64,000 nucleotides of DNA from Klebsiella electrica (lineage in GTDB: Bacteria > Pseudomonadota > Gammaproteobacteria > Enterobacterales > Enterobacteriaceae). The notes beneath the pieces are model-generated. The model worked only from the letters and a program-made list of their open reading frames with translations, was not told where the DNA came from and ran no database searches. The stretch covers positions 239,831-303,830 of the forward strand of contig NZ_CP041248.1 in NCBI RefSeq assembly GCF_006711645.1, in the 5' to 3' direction. The position numbers and the translations under genes were made by a program. Of this stretch, positions 1 to 7,804 are shown piece by piece (the stretch's first letter is position 1; each line of letters starts with the position of its first letter).

Positions 1-400
1 CGGACAATATGAAGTCGATACCCTCGTTCGGAATAACTTCCCTCCCGATACACGCGTAAACAAAACGAAACCATTAACAAATTATCGCTCAGATTATCAA
101 AGTGGATCATCTCCGTCTCATACCAGCCAAATTCCCTTGTAAACCGATCTGTATTCGCAAAAGGATCCGTTATTGGGATAAAACCACGCCAGAATCGCCT
201 CAGAACGATTCTGAGCTTATCCCCCTGGTATTTTCACGATCGGATTGATTAAAACGCGCCTGAGCGTTTTGAGCGCGTTTTGTAGATCGACATATCTGTA
301 AATTTCCTGAGTATGGTTTGGCTATGCCCTGATTTTGTTCCGAACGGGGAAGCCGTTATGATTAGGTCTGAATGTAAAGCACTTGTAGAGGTGATGCGGT
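1..400. other. Non-coding left end
   Basis: No gene with a convincing start and ribosome site was found here. At 56-69 there is a copy of GTAAACAAAACGAA, the sequence that elsewhere lies just after the recurrent TTCGTCA element, but no good TTCGTCA precedes it. An inverted repeat CTCAGAA/TTCTGAG lies near 200-216. A second, AAACGCGC/GCGCGTTT, lies near 250-282. This may be a decayed control region or the end of an upstream unit cut by the window. Confidence 0.4.
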
Positions 401-1090
401 ATGAGTCACGAGCGCATTGAGGTTTTTGGTGATGGAGGCAGCTGGATAGCCGAAAGGCTTAAGTCATTCAGGTTAACGATCTTGGGTCAAAGTGAGTCGT
501 TGTCTATCGTCAGGAACCCGACTGACAATTCTGCCTGGGTGACTCACGATGATACCGGCCTTGTTTTATGTCCCCTCCATGTTGATGGTTCGTTGGCCCC
601 GGATATCGCTGAAGCTACTGAGACGGTGGAGAAATACATCTCCCGAGTGAGCCCTGCGGGAATATCAGCACGGATAAAGCAAGCCCGTAACCACCTGGAT
701 AGAATTGCCGCACCGGTAGACTCACGTTCTGCGGCAGCACTGTTAAGACGTGGCGGAATCCCGATTCTCTCACTGCGAACCACGGAATATCTGAAGTGGT
801 ACGAGTTGTTAGCGAGACTGGCGAAAGGTCAGGCTCTGTCACCATCCATCTGGGTGGATAACTACCTTGCCGGTGATACACCAGAAAGTGCATGGGCTAA
901 TGGACGCGGACTCTATGAGTTAATCAACAATGGGAATATGACATCAGCCAATACGATTTTCCCGGTCTGGTATTCTGTAGCTCTCGCACTGGGAAGATTC
1001 ACAACAGAAGAACTACCTGTGATGAACGCCTGGCCGAGCTATTGTGATGGAACCCGTGTGGAGAGTTTTATCCAGTTGTATCGTGATTAA
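401..1090 (+). CDS. Hypothetical protein, 229 aa
   Basis: The family is not recognised. The start ATG follows an AGAGGTG ribosome site by about seven bases. The product looks soluble and cytoplasmic, with no signal peptide or membrane segment. The N-terminal half is mixed alpha/beta. The middle (about residues 85-130) is rich in Arg and Ala and likely helical, and the last third is rich in Trp and Tyr. It stands alone: the next 160 bases are non-coding and hold an RNA-like stem-loop. No TTCGTCA element lies upstream, so its promoter differs from most units here. It is confidently coding by length and ribosome site; the function is unknown. Confidence 0.75.
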   Translation: MSHERIEVFGDGGSWIAERLKSFRLTILGQSESLSIVRNPTDNSAWVTHDDTGLVLCPLHVDGSLAPDIAEATETVEKYISRVSPAGISARIKQARNHLDRIAAPVDSRSAAALLRRGGIPILSLRTTEYLKWYELLARLAKGQALSPSIWVDNYLAGDTPESAWANGRGLYELINNGNMTSANTIFPVWYSVALALGRFTTEELPVMNAWPSYCDGTRVESFIQLYRD

Positions 1091-1163
1091 TTCTTATTCA
1101 TATGTCATATGATTAACGCTAAAGAAGATCTGCGGTAAGTCTGGCCGTTACCCGGAACCCCGG

Positions 1164-1222
1164 GACAGACCGAAACTTGCTTTCGGGTTGTCTCGGGGTT
1201 GGCCGAGCGAAGCGCTGGCAAG
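1164..1222 (+). ncRNA. Structured RNA-like element, copy 1
   Basis: This 59-nt block recurs at 1496-1554 with 54 of 59 positions identical by eye. The first 29 nt fold as a 12-bp stem (GACAGACCGAAA with TTTCGGGTTGTC) carrying one A/G mismatch and a five-nt loop. The tail contains a short AGCG/CGCT hairpin. Two of the five differences fall in the stem and both keep pairing (A-U to G-U, and G-U to G-C). It sits in the leader of the small membrane gene at 1250. Leader RNA or small RNA are both possible. Confidence 0.5.
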
Positions 1223-1249
1223 CACCACACCTATTTTGAGGAGAAGCCA

Positions 1250-1435
1250 ATGTTAATTTCGTATAAGAGCAAATTGAAATTAGGATCTATCGCACTATGT
1301 TCATTTGGTGTAGGTATGGGCGTTATGCTATCAAAAACCGTTCCACTATCTTTAAGCGCTGTAGTAGTACTCGCCTTTTTCTGGTTACTCTCAATCATTT
1401 GTTTAGGGGTTGCTGCTTTCTTTTGTTCCGATTGA
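1250..1435 (+). CDS. Small two-helix membrane protein, 61 aa
   Basis: A strong GAGGAG ribosome site eight bases upstream fixes this ATG; an in-frame start at 1199 would lie inside the stem-loop and lacks such a site. The product has a short basic N-terminus (KSKLKL). Two hydrophobic stretches follow, at about residues 12-27 and 33-57, separated by a short polar turn. It is therefore likely an inner-membrane hairpin protein. No family is recognised. The 59-nt structured element ends 27 bases before the start codon and could control its translation or transcription. Confidence 0.6.
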   Translation: MLISYKSKLKLGSIALCSFGVGMGVMLSKTVPLSLSAVVVLAFFWLLSIICLGVAAFFCSD

Positions 1436-1495
1436 AATTGTGTAGTTCATACAGTACCCCGAATAATCCCCGCCTTTGTCAGTAGATAACCGTGA

Positions 1496-1554
1496 GGCAG
1501 ACCGAAACTTGTTTTCGGGCTGTCGAGGGGTTGGCCGAGCGAAGCGCTGGCAAG
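1496..1554 (+). ncRNA. Structured RNA-like element, copy 2
   Basis: Second copy of the 59-nt element at 1164-1222. The stem is GGCAGACCGAAA with TTTCGGGCTGTC and keeps the same single A/G mismatch and loop size. The downstream GAGCGAAGCGCTGGC block is unchanged. It lies 130 bases before the 187-aa gene at 1685. The repeat suggests a conserved leader or a pair of small RNAs. Confidence 0.5.
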
Positions 1555-1684
1555 TACAGACCATATTGTTCCCCCTGCATTTCTCATCGCTAAATTCTTT
1601 CTTGAAATATCGTCAGATTCCCTGTTTGTCACCCACCAGCCTCATGTTGTTATTGACCTAACTGCCATTCAATGGGAAGCAACA

Positions 1685-2248
1685 ATGTTTAATTTAATCG
1701 CGAAGGCTAAAGAAGCAGGTTATCAATTCTGGATCAGTGCCTCCAAGGTACTGACAGTTACTACCGGAACCGAGATGGGGCTGACGATTATTAAAACTGT
1801 AACTGATATTAACCCTTGCTTGCTGGTGGCGGAGTTAATGAACCTTGGGATCACGTTATCCCCAGATAATAATTATTTCTGCTGGTTGGATAGCGAAGGT
1901 GTCCTTTGGGCCGTTGACCGCCACCATCTCTATCGAGGAAATACAGGGGAGCATGGGGTAAACTGGGATGTCGTCTATCATCACGGCATGGTAATTAATA
2001 CCCCTGAGCAGGCATCCATCCTTTTCAAAATTCCCCACATTGGGCGCTTTACTGCCACTGTAATGTATAGCGCTGGCTATACACCCGACTGGGCTCTTCC
2101 AGCCTTTGTTGATTTTTCTGGTGAACCGGATCATGAAACAATACTGTCGTGGTTATCCGAGGTAGGCATTCGTAATGCAGGAATGCATCTCGAAGATATT
2201 GAGTTTCTTTCTGTTGAAGAAAATCCCGACGCTTATATCTCTCTTTAA
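1685..2248 (+). CDS. Hypothetical protein, 187 aa
   Basis: The start ATG is preceded by GGGAAG at a normal distance. The product is an acidic soluble protein with no signal peptide or membrane helix and no motif I can name. The 138-aa gene follows after 12 bases, so the two are probably co-transcribed. A poor match to the recurrent element (TTTGTCA, 17 bp, GTTATT) lies at 1625-1654, at the usual distance from the start, and may be a degenerate promoter. Function unknown. Confidence 0.7.
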   Translation: MFNLIAKAKEAGYQFWISASKVLTVTTGTEMGLTIIKTVTDINPCLLVAELMNLGITLSPDNNYFCWLDSEGVLWAVDRHHLYRGNTGEHGVNWDVVYHHGMVINTPEQASILFKIPHIGRFTATVMYSAGYTPDWALPAFVDFSGEPDHETILSWLSEVGIRNAGMHLEDIEFLSVEENPDAYISL

Positions 2249-2260
2249 TGAGGTCTCTGT

Positions 2261-2677
2261 ATGTCAAACGTTAAACCTTATTCCTGGGTAGTTCGCTTCG
2301 ATGTTGCTCCTCAGTGGGTAGCTGACGGCTTTATCATGACAGATACCACAGCTCTCGAAATGCTATCTGATGTTATCAACTATGCAAACGATCACGAACT
2401 TGCCGCATTGGTTATTTCAGCACCCGATGCAGAAAGAATTTCCGAGGAGCAAGGCTATTTGGCTTCTAACAATGCGGAGCTAATGCGTCAGGTGCTAATC
2501 GGCTCACCGCAGGCATATGCTAAAGCATCTGTGGCAAATACCCTGCTAAAGGCTATAACCGCACTTGAGCAAACGCAGGATAATAAGCAGGTCGTTAAAG
2601 AACTGCATTCCAGCCTCGCTTTACTGACGGGCAATAAGCCTATTTCGGACATTATCTGGTTTCCAACCCCAGAATAA
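2261..2677 (+). CDS. Hypothetical protein, 138 aa
   Basis: It follows the 187-aa gene by 12 bases, with GAGG ahead of the ATG. The product appears mostly helical and soluble; the second half (residues about 75-125) is a long Ala/Leu/Lys-rich helical stretch. No family is recognised. About 120 bases of non-coding sequence follow, then the next unit with its own TTCGTCA element at 2729. It is likely the last gene of a two-gene operon. Confidence 0.7.
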   Translation: MSNVKPYSWVVRFDVAPQWVADGFIMTDTTALEMLSDVINYANDHELAALVISAPDAERISEEQGYLASNNAELMRQVLIGSPQAYAKASVANTLLKAITALEQTQDNKQVVKELHSSLALLTGNKPISDIIWFPTPE

Positions 2678-2728
2678 TTCTTTCATAAAGAGCTTAAATC
2701 TTTAGCTCATTTATTTATGGATTTTCTA

Positions 2729-2758
2729 TTCGTCAGCCACCCAGCGTGTGTTTAACTG
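2729..2758 (+). promoter_or_regulatory. Recurrent TTCGTCA element U1
   Basis: TTCGTCA, 17-bp spacer, TAACTG, then GTAAACAAAACGAA at 2765-2778. An inverted repeat (2740-2753 with 2779-2792; 13 of 14 positions pair including one G-T) flanks the -10/+1 segment, and its right arm contains the ribosome site of the gene at 2799. It likely drives 2799-4502. Confidence 0.7.
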
Positions 2759-2798
2759 AAGTTAGTAAACAAAACGAAAAACATACGCGGGGTGATTT

Positions 2799-3050
2799 AT
2801 GAATACTGCAATTCATCAAGTACGAAATAACGTTCGTCGCACTACATCTGCACGTCCTGTTTGTTATCCAGTTCGCCCGCAGACAGAGAAAGAACTTTTT
2901 TCTGTAGGCCGCAGCCTCTGGTATCGCTACACCACTTCATTTGGCCCGTGCCGTGAAGTTCACCATCATCATGTGCAGCAGCTTGCACACCTGGTGGGTA
3001 AATCTGTTGGCTATGTTGAACATGCCATTAATCATTACCTCACGCATTGA
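2799..3050 (+). CDS. Small basic His-rich protein, 83 aa
   Basis: First gene after element U1, with a GGGGTGA ribosome site that lies inside the right arm of that element. The protein is basic and rich in His, including four consecutive His near residue 56, and in Arg. It has one Cys at about residue 22 and another near 50. It is small enough to be a DNA- or metal-binding accessory protein, but no family is recognised. It begins an apparent operon with the 90-, 127- and 234-aa genes. Confidence 0.65.
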   Translation: MNTAIHQVRNNVRRTTSARPVCYPVRPQTEKELFSVGRSLWYRYTTSFGPCREVHHHHVQQLAHLVGKSVGYVEHAINHYLTH

Positions 3051-3065
3051 ACGAGGCGGCTTAAT

Positions 3066-3338
3066 ATGTCTACTCAAATCTATTGTGCGGTGCTTCGCCA
3101 TTTCATGATGATGGCTGCATCCTCCCAGCACTCATTGATTGTGCTGAAGCAATTATATAACGCAGAGATTTCATCGAAAGCTCACCTGGCCGGTCTCTCC
3201 GTGTCCGAAGCTGAAGCGCTCCTGGCTCTACCATCCACCAGCTGGCGCAAACGCGATGATGTAATTCATGAGCTGAACATTCGCCTTAAGCAACTCACTA
3301 GCGTAGCCACACCGCCAGCTCAACAAGTCGCAAACTGA
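3066..3338 (+). CDS. Hypothetical helical protein, 90 aa
   Basis: It starts 15 bases after the previous gene, with GAGGCGG as a plausible ribosome site. The sequence is mostly alpha-helical with a basic C-terminal half (residues about 58-75, SWRKRDD then IRLKQ). A helix-turn-helix is conceivable around LSVSEAEALLALPSTSWRKR but not convincing. It is a member of the U1 operon. Function unknown. Confidence 0.65.
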   Translation: MSTQIYCAVLRHFMMMAASSQHSLIVLKQLYNAEISSKAHLAGLSVSEAEALLALPSTSWRKRDDVIHELNIRLKQLTSVATPPAQQVAN

Positions 3339-3351
3339 AGGAGTCTATAAC

Positions 3352-3735
3352 ATGCTGCCATTTCTCATTTTGCTGTTCTGCTCATCGCCTGAGACGGCGC
3401 GAATGATCCTAATCTACGCTACCGATGAATCTGCGGCCCGCCTCCAGGCGCTTGAAGATTTCGCACGTCTGAATGATTCGGGTTTTGCTGCTTCCGCCCA
3501 AACCCCATATGAGTGGGAGAATCCTCACGGTGACCAGCTCTTTATTGAGTCGGTATACCCGGTTCCATCCGGCGATTTATCTGCTATCCGCCGTATGCTC
3601 GGGGATGACGATGCCCCATATACCGACAAGCACCTTATTGCCGGTTTACTGGAGGACAGCCGACGTATCCAGATGATTGAACCGAATGCCGGTACTCTTT
3701 CTCGTATTGCTCAGGCAGAGCAGTACCTTCAGTAG
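3352..3735 (+). CDS. Hypothetical protein with hydrophobic N-terminus, 127 aa
   Basis: A strong GAAGGAG site precedes the ATG. The first 12 residues (MLPFLILLFCSS) are hydrophobic and could be a weak signal or anchor. Alternatively the true protein may start at the internal Met near residue 18, although that Met lacks a ribosome site. The rest is acidic and soluble. A Chi octamer lies in the short gap after it. Part of the U1 operon; function unknown. Confidence 0.6.
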   Translation: MLPFLILLFCSSPETARMILIYATDESAARLQALEDFARLNDSGFAASAQTPYEWENPHGDQLFIESVYPVPSGDLSAIRRMLGDDDAPYTDKHLIAGLLEDSRRIQMIEPNAGTLSRIAQAEQYLQ

Positions 3736-3797
3736 ACTTGTGTTCCGACCGCCCACCAGCAGGTGGGCTTCGGGCTAATTTCCTGTACGAGGTATGT

Positions 3798-4502
3798 ATG
3801 CAAGGTACACCACGCTGGTGGCAGAACGGTCGTCGGGTGCAGGCCGTTCTCGCAGAGAATCAGACCGCAGATGTAAGGCTCAATATCGGCCCAGAAAATG
3901 ACTTCTGGTTTACTGATGATGGTAATAATCCTGTTGCTGTGCTTAGGGTTATCGGCCCGGTCTGTCCACTGGATCCGCTAAAATTCACCTCCAGTATCAC
4001 TGATGTCCTTCCTGAAGATGTCCATAGCTATAAAAAAGCCCTTCAGGAACACCAGATGATAAACCGGCCTGTCTCGTTCTATCTTGCACTTGCCGATGCC
4101 TGGTTGCTTGTTAACGAACAGCAGCCGGTTTACCAGTTCCGCATCCGAAACCAGTACAACGGCATGACTACTGAATGGAATTCCGTTGCCCGGGACAAAG
4201 TCATTGAAGTGATTAAGATGCAGCCGGAAACCGCTGAATTCCGGGTTCTCGTCCCATCGGCTCCTGAGCCTGCTGCGAATGCCCGGCAGTTGATCTCAGA
4301 AATTGAAGGTCTGCGTGAAGCTATTGGGAAACTCTACCCGGCAAATACTGATGTACGTCGTATTGCCAGAAACAGCGGCTGGATGCATGTATACGACGAC
4401 ACCAATGCCAAAATGAACTTTGCAGACAATGCCAGAAATACCCCTTATCTCGATGCCTTTGTGACTCAACTGCATCTCTTCCTCACAGATGATCGAGAGT
4501 AG
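3798..4502 (+). CDS. Hypothetical protein, 234 aa
   Basis: I place the start at the ATG before QGTPRWW, which has ACGAGG upstream; the in-frame extension back to 3738 has no ribosome site. The product is soluble with a Trp-rich N-terminus and no recognised motif. The C-terminal third (about residues 165-225) is likely helical. It is probably the last gene of the U1 operon. The gap to the next gene holds a Chi site upstream and AT-rich sequence downstream. Function unknown. Confidence 0.65.
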   Translation: MQGTPRWWQNGRRVQAVLAENQTADVRLNIGPENDFWFTDDGNNPVAVLRVIGPVCPLDPLKFTSSITDVLPEDVHSYKKALQEHQMINRPVSFYLALADAWLLVNEQQPVYQFRIRNQYNGMTTEWNSVARDKVIEVIKMQPETAEFRVLVPSAPEPAANARQLISEIEGLREAIGKLYPANTDVRRIARNSGWMHVYDDTNAKMNFADNARNTPYLDAFVTQLHLFLTDDRE

Positions 4503-4670
4503 ATGTAAAACCTCCCTGAATCTTTCTGCTCTAACCAGCGCTGTCATATAGCATTTTTTTGACGGCGCTGCCGGTTGCGCTTTTATCAAACATGGTAAAT
4601 ACATTGTTTCATGCTGTCTGGCTCCCGGGCGCGGAGTTATCGTTGATGGAACCAAGTTGAGATATTCGAA

Positions 4671-5843
4671 ATGAAAAGACCAACGGCACATAAAAATGAC
4701 CGTCTGCCGGTGCGAAGATCTAACCCTACAACGCCTCAAGCAAGAGAGCGCGTTATTGCCGGGCTGGTGGCCTCAGCTACATCTGACTTCGTCTACCTCG
4801 TTCAGTGGCTGAAATCAGGAAAGCAGAACGGTGACCCTCTACAGCTATCCAGATGGGATAGCCTGAGAAATGCAATAAGCCACCTTGAGACGCTTGATGC
4901 TGGTGTACAACCTGACTGGCGCAAAGTCCTCACCCTGGTGTCGCGGGAAATTCATACCAGCCATAATGTCCAGGCGGTTGTTACTCCTCCGTCTAAAATC
5001 GCCGGTGGTATACTCAGCAACCTTAACGACATCAGCCAGAAGATAGCGACCGGGCTTGCTTCCCCTGACATGCTCGGCAGGCTCGATTATATGCTTCAGT
5101 TGACCGCAGGCCTGGCAGGTGGTGATGATCTGACGCAAAGCATCCGTAAGGTTTCAGACAGTGCAGAAAAAGCCCTACGTGGTTATGACAAGCCGCAGGC
5201 AAAGGCCAAAACGCCTAAACCGGCCCCACCAGCTCCTGCATTCCGGGATGATCAGACGTTCAGGCAAGAGTGTGCGCCACTGATTGGGGTTGATGACCTC
5301 TTTGTTCTGGCTAATTGCCTTATTGCGATGTCCGCCCGCCTGGGCCGTTCTCCTGTCAGCCTAGCGAAACGCGCAGCGGGTTTAAAAGGTGTGATTAAAC
5401 CCGATATGCTGGCTGACCTGCTGGAGCTCTTACAGCAGGACGTGGATCTGACCGCCCTGGCCCCGCCACCCAGGGTTAAAGACGATAATAGCCGCAGTGA
5501 TGGAGGTAAGCTCGTCGGTTTAACCGGGGTCGTCGAAGGTGGCGCGTCAATCGGTGCTGAAGCGCAGCGTATCATCACCGCAGAACTGAAGAAGCACTCG
5601 CCGCTCACTTCGGCGCAGCGCGTATCTTTCGATACCGCCCGTGCGGGTCTGGCGCTGGAGAGCGATACATTCCGGGTTATTGAAGAGATCAGACGTATTG
5701 CAGCATCACTCAACTGGAGACCGCTGGCTGTCGCGGCCCATGCCGCGCATAAATCGCCTGGTATCCGCCCGGAGATTGCCGGGGATGTGATCACGTTGCT
5801 GGCGCAGGATGAGGCCTTAACCACCAGCAAGCCTAGCCGTTAA
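4671..5843 (+). CDS. Hypothetical protein, 390 aa
   Basis: The N-terminus is very basic (KRPTAHKNDRLPVRR), suggesting nucleic-acid or membrane-surface contact. Two helical regions, about residues 20-165 and 195-390, are joined by a Pro/Ala/Lys-rich linker near 170-192. The second region contains two similar segments (residues about 195-255 and 315-385). Each is a helical bundle ending in an SLAKRAAGLKG- or LAVAAHAAHKS-like piece followed by DMLADLLELL or EIAGDVITLL, so there may be an internal duplication. No enzyme motif is visible. It appears monocistronic and is followed by a hairpin at 5901-5938. Confidence 0.7.
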   Translation: MKRPTAHKNDRLPVRRSNPTTPQARERVIAGLVASATSDFVYLVQWLKSGKQNGDPLQLSRWDSLRNAISHLETLDAGVQPDWRKVLTLVSREIHTSHNVQAVVTPPSKIAGGILSNLNDISQKIATGLASPDMLGRLDYMLQLTAGLAGGDDLTQSIRKVSDSAEKALRGYDKPQAKAKTPKPAPPAPAFRDDQTFRQECAPLIGVDDLFVLANCLIAMSARLGRSPVSLAKRAAGLKGVIKPDMLADLLELLQQDVDLTALAPPPRVKDDNSRSDGGKLVGLTGVVEGGASIGAEAQRIITAELKKHSPLTSAQRVSFDTARAGLALESDTFRVIEEIRRIAASLNWRPLAVAAHAAHKSPGIRPEIAGDVITLLAQDEALTTSKPSR

Positions 5844-5900
5844 GTACCTGCCGCGCTGACTACAGCTTACCTCGCGATATTGCACCAGCAGCTCAGAAAT

Positions 5901-5938
5901 AATACCGGTATAAACGTCCGCGTTTTGCCGGTATTTTA
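5901..5938 (+). terminator. Possible terminator after 390-aa gene
   Basis: AATACCGG and CCGGTATT form an 8-bp stem with a 19-nt loop followed by a short T-rich tail. The long loop makes it a weak candidate. Confidence 0.4.
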
Positions 5939-6004
5939 ATTCGCCCTATTTTTAGAATTAGCGATAATAGCGTTGCTTATTACGTATTTTTACACTCAGA
6001 AACC

Positions 6005-6034
6005 TTCGTCACATGAATAGGGTATGGTTCACTG
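6005..6034 (+). promoter_or_regulatory. Recurrent TTCGTCA element U2
   Basis: TTCGTCA, 17-bp spacer, TCACTG. The next ATG with a strong ribosome site is 76 bases downstream but is followed at once by a stop codon. No clear flanking inverted repeat was found in this copy. It begins the unit that ends at the terminator at 6476-6502. Confidence 0.65.
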
Positions 6035-6086
6035 AATAGACAAAGACGTTAAATCTGGTCAGCTACAGAAAGGAGGATTTATGTAA

Positions 6087-6113
6087 ATGCTCTCGTTACG
6101 TTCAAACTCTTAA
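6087..6113 (+). CDS. Putative 8-codon minigene
   Basis: The frame ATG-CTC-TCG-TTA-CGT-TCA-AAC-TCT-TAA encodes MLSLRSNS. It begins directly after an ATGTAA start-stop pair at 6081-6086. The ribosome site AGGAGG (6071-6076) is better placed for the start-stop pair. Translation is possible by re-initiation. Listed as a candidate only. Confidence 0.3.
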   Translation: MLSLRSNS

Positions 6114-6222
6114 AAAACTGCCGCGCCTGCCTATATAAGCCAGGCTGTAGACCTGAAGTCTACAAATTTAGCGTTACTGACAATTCACAATCCAGTGAAC
6201 CGGCCCACACTAAGGAGGTTAT

Positions 6223-6258
6223 ATGCGAACGCGTAACTTTAAATCTGAGTCTATGTAA
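6223..6258 (+). CDS. Putative 11-codon minigene
   Basis: A near-perfect Shine-Dalgarno AAGGAGGT lies just upstream of an ATG encoding MRTRNFKSESM and a stop. The last two codons again read ATG-TAA, as at 6081. The strength of the ribosome site contrasts with the tiny frame. Candidate leader peptide or ribosome-loading site. Confidence 0.35.
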   Translation: MRTRNFKSESM

Positions 6259-6475
6259 TCTGATCAGCTGGCGCTGCCGAGAATGGCGGACTCCGCTACC
6301 CCGGTGATAGACCGGGGTAGCAGGAAGAAAGAGTAACGATTTACCGGTTTTAAAACCAAATTTTCGTCAAATGGGATACAAGCGCCCAAGGCCGGTTCCC
6401 GTCTGACAGACCGAAGTTGTGATGTGTGCATCGCCCCCCTGGAAGTTGTTTTATTGAATTGCTGTGTGTAGTTTT

Positions 6476-6502
6476 GCGGGGATAATACCCCGCTTTTTTT
6501 TT
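6476..6502 (+). terminator. Strong intrinsic terminator
   Basis: GCGGGG and CCCCGC with a 6-nt loop, followed by nine T. It ends the gene-less unit; the next TTCGTCA element starts 12 bases later. Confidence 0.85.
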
Positions 6503-6513
6503 GCTTATTCTTC

Positions 6514-6543
6514 TTCGTCACCCCACCTTCCTGTGCCATCATA
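6514..6543 (+). promoter_or_regulatory. Recurrent TTCGTCA element U3
   Basis: TTCGTCA, 17-bp spacer, ATCATA, placed directly after a terminator. The leader to the gene at 6636 is longer than usual (122 bases from TTCGTCA). Confidence 0.55.
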
Positions 6544-6635
6544 CGTATAGAAAATAACTTTTCACTTCTGACCCTTTTTCAGTTGAAGTCTTATGATTTG
6601 ATATTCCGCTAATACACACACATTAAGGAATGAAA

Positions 6636-6971
6636 ATGAGCAACGATATTCATAACAAAATTGCTGATGCTTTAGCTTCTGTTGGTTTAAAACTTTCCGA
6701 TGGATATACCCGGGCCGCACTCTTACTGAAGATGAAAGGTTCAGTTAGTCTCAATTTTGCTGTTGATGGCAAACCTGTCACTGTCACTCTCCATATGACT
6801 GAATCGGGTGATGTTACTGCTACCACTGATTATGACGATTCAACCGCTACTGCCGCAGCAGCAGCCGCAGCCACTACAACGCCAACACAAGAGTCGGTGG
6901 AAAAACCAGCAGAAGAGTCGGTGGAAGAGCCAGAAAAAAGTAATACACGAAAAGGCCCAAGGCCTAAGTAA
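6636..6971 (+). CDS. Hypothetical protein with low-complexity tail, 111 aa
   Basis: Two ATGs lie six bases apart; the second is better spaced from AAGG and is taken as the start. Residues 1-65 form a compact domain with a helix, then beta-rich sequence ending in a TVTLHMTESGDVT-like strand pair. Residues about 70-109 are an Ala/Thr run and a Glu/Pro-rich repeat (two EESVE-type units) ending in basic RKGPRPK, and are probably disordered. The folded part resembles the 83-aa product at 32299 (shared LS...TR...VN/SLN...TLxxxxxGxVT pattern), suggesting paralogy. Function unknown. Confidence 0.65.
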   Translation: MSNDIHNKIADALASVGLKLSDGYTRAALLLKMKGSVSLNFAVDGKPVTVTLHMTESGDVTATTDYDDSTATAAAAAAATTTPTQESVEKPAEESVEEPEKSNTRKGPRPK

Positions 6972-7019
6972 TAACTGCGCTGGAACTACATGTTGGCATA
7001 ATTATAAATATCAAAACTG

Positions 7020-7043
7020 GCGGGGTTAAATCCCCGCTTTTTT
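7020..7043 (+). terminator. Intrinsic terminator
   Basis: GCGGGG and CCCCGC around a 6-nt loop with six T. It ends the 111-aa gene unit 14 bases before element U4. Confidence 0.85.
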
Positions 7044-7056
7044 ATGCCCGATTTCC

Positions 7057-7086
7057 TTCGTCACCTGAATACCCCGTGAGACTATA
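7057..7086 (+). promoter_or_regulatory. Recurrent TTCGTCA element U4
   Basis: TTCGTCA, 17 bp, ACTATA (or TATAAG with a longer spacer), then GTAAACAAAACGAA at 7088-7101. Arms CCCCGTG (7072-7078) and CACGGGG (7105-7111) flank the -10/+1 segment. It lies 14 bases after a terminator, so no other promoter fits between. It drives 7119 and probably 7805. Confidence 0.75.
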
Positions 7087-7118
7087 AGTAAACAAAACGA
7101 ACAACACGGGGCAACGCC

Positions 7119-7712
7119 ATGACCACCAGCAAAGAGAAAAATGTATTCTACGTTCACTACTATGAATCCGACTCCAGTGGTGGCGAACTGCCACTGATGC
7201 GCATTGAAGCGGAGAACGAAGATGAAGCCAACCTGATCTGTCTTCGCAACCTCGCGGATGTTTATGACGTTGATCATGACGACATCAGTCTTGAAGACGG
7301 CTTCGAAGTGAACGGCAATAGCGTTTATCTGCAAGGTATCTACCCGGCGACCTCAGAGCAGGCACTGGTAGTTGATGCGGTATTTAATATGACTTCTGTA
7401 GAACCAGTCGCTGAGGCTGTGACCGGCACGGCGGAATCCGCCTGCGGTATCAGCCTGGTCTCTGATAAGGTCTGGCTGGAAAGCTGGTTCGACCTCGAAG
7501 ACAAATTTGCTGATCAGATGGCCCACGTCGCTGAAGATGACAAGTCTGATACACGCTTCTTGCTCTACCGTGACCAGGTCATCGATGTGCGTGAATGCGA
7601 GACATCTTCTGTCCCAGGCTGGGATCTCCAGTTCGGCTTGAGCGGCGGTACGCAGATGCTATTCATTCGCCTTTCTGATGATGGCGATCACGTTGCACTG
7701 GGTCTCGAATAA
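7119..7712 (+). CDS. Acidic hypothetical protein, 197 aa
   Basis: First gene after element U4, with GGGG of the element's right arm as the ribosome site. The product is strongly acidic, with many Asp/Glu clusters such as ENEDEAN and DVDHDDISLEDG near residues 33-62, and no membrane segment. Residues 10-70 look like a beta-alpha-beta unit. No enzyme motif is recognised. The acid content recalls DNA-mimic proteins, but this is only a composition argument. Confidence 0.7.
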   Translation: MTTSKEKNVFYVHYYESDSSGGELPLMRIEAENEDEANLICLRNLADVYDVDHDDISLEDGFEVNGNSVYLQGIYPATSEQALVVDAVFNMTSVEPVAEAVTGTAESACGISLVSDKVWLESWFDLEDKFADQMAHVAEDDKSDTRFLLYRDQVIDVRECETSSVPGWDLQFGLSGGTQMLFIRLSDDGDHVALGLE

Positions 7713-7804
7713 CTGCTGCCTGCGCCCGGGCTTGTTTGCCCGGGTTGCTCCCCTCCCCTGAATCAAACCGAGTATCATGACATCATTCTGAGGAGTACCA
7801 GACG

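Larger units (their letters stand above)
6041..6502 (+). ncRNA. Transcription unit without a normal gene
   Basis: Between element U2 and a strong terminator lie about 460 bases with no reading frame above 11 codons that has a ribosome site. It contains AGGAGG followed by ATGTAA (start then stop, 6081-6086), an 8-codon frame at 6087 and a second perfect AAGGAGGT with an 11-codon frame at 6223. Further hairpins are GTAGAC/GTCTAC and GCTACCCCGG/CCGGGGTAGC. It may be a regulatory RNA, a translated-leader RNA or a decayed gene. Confidence 0.5.
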
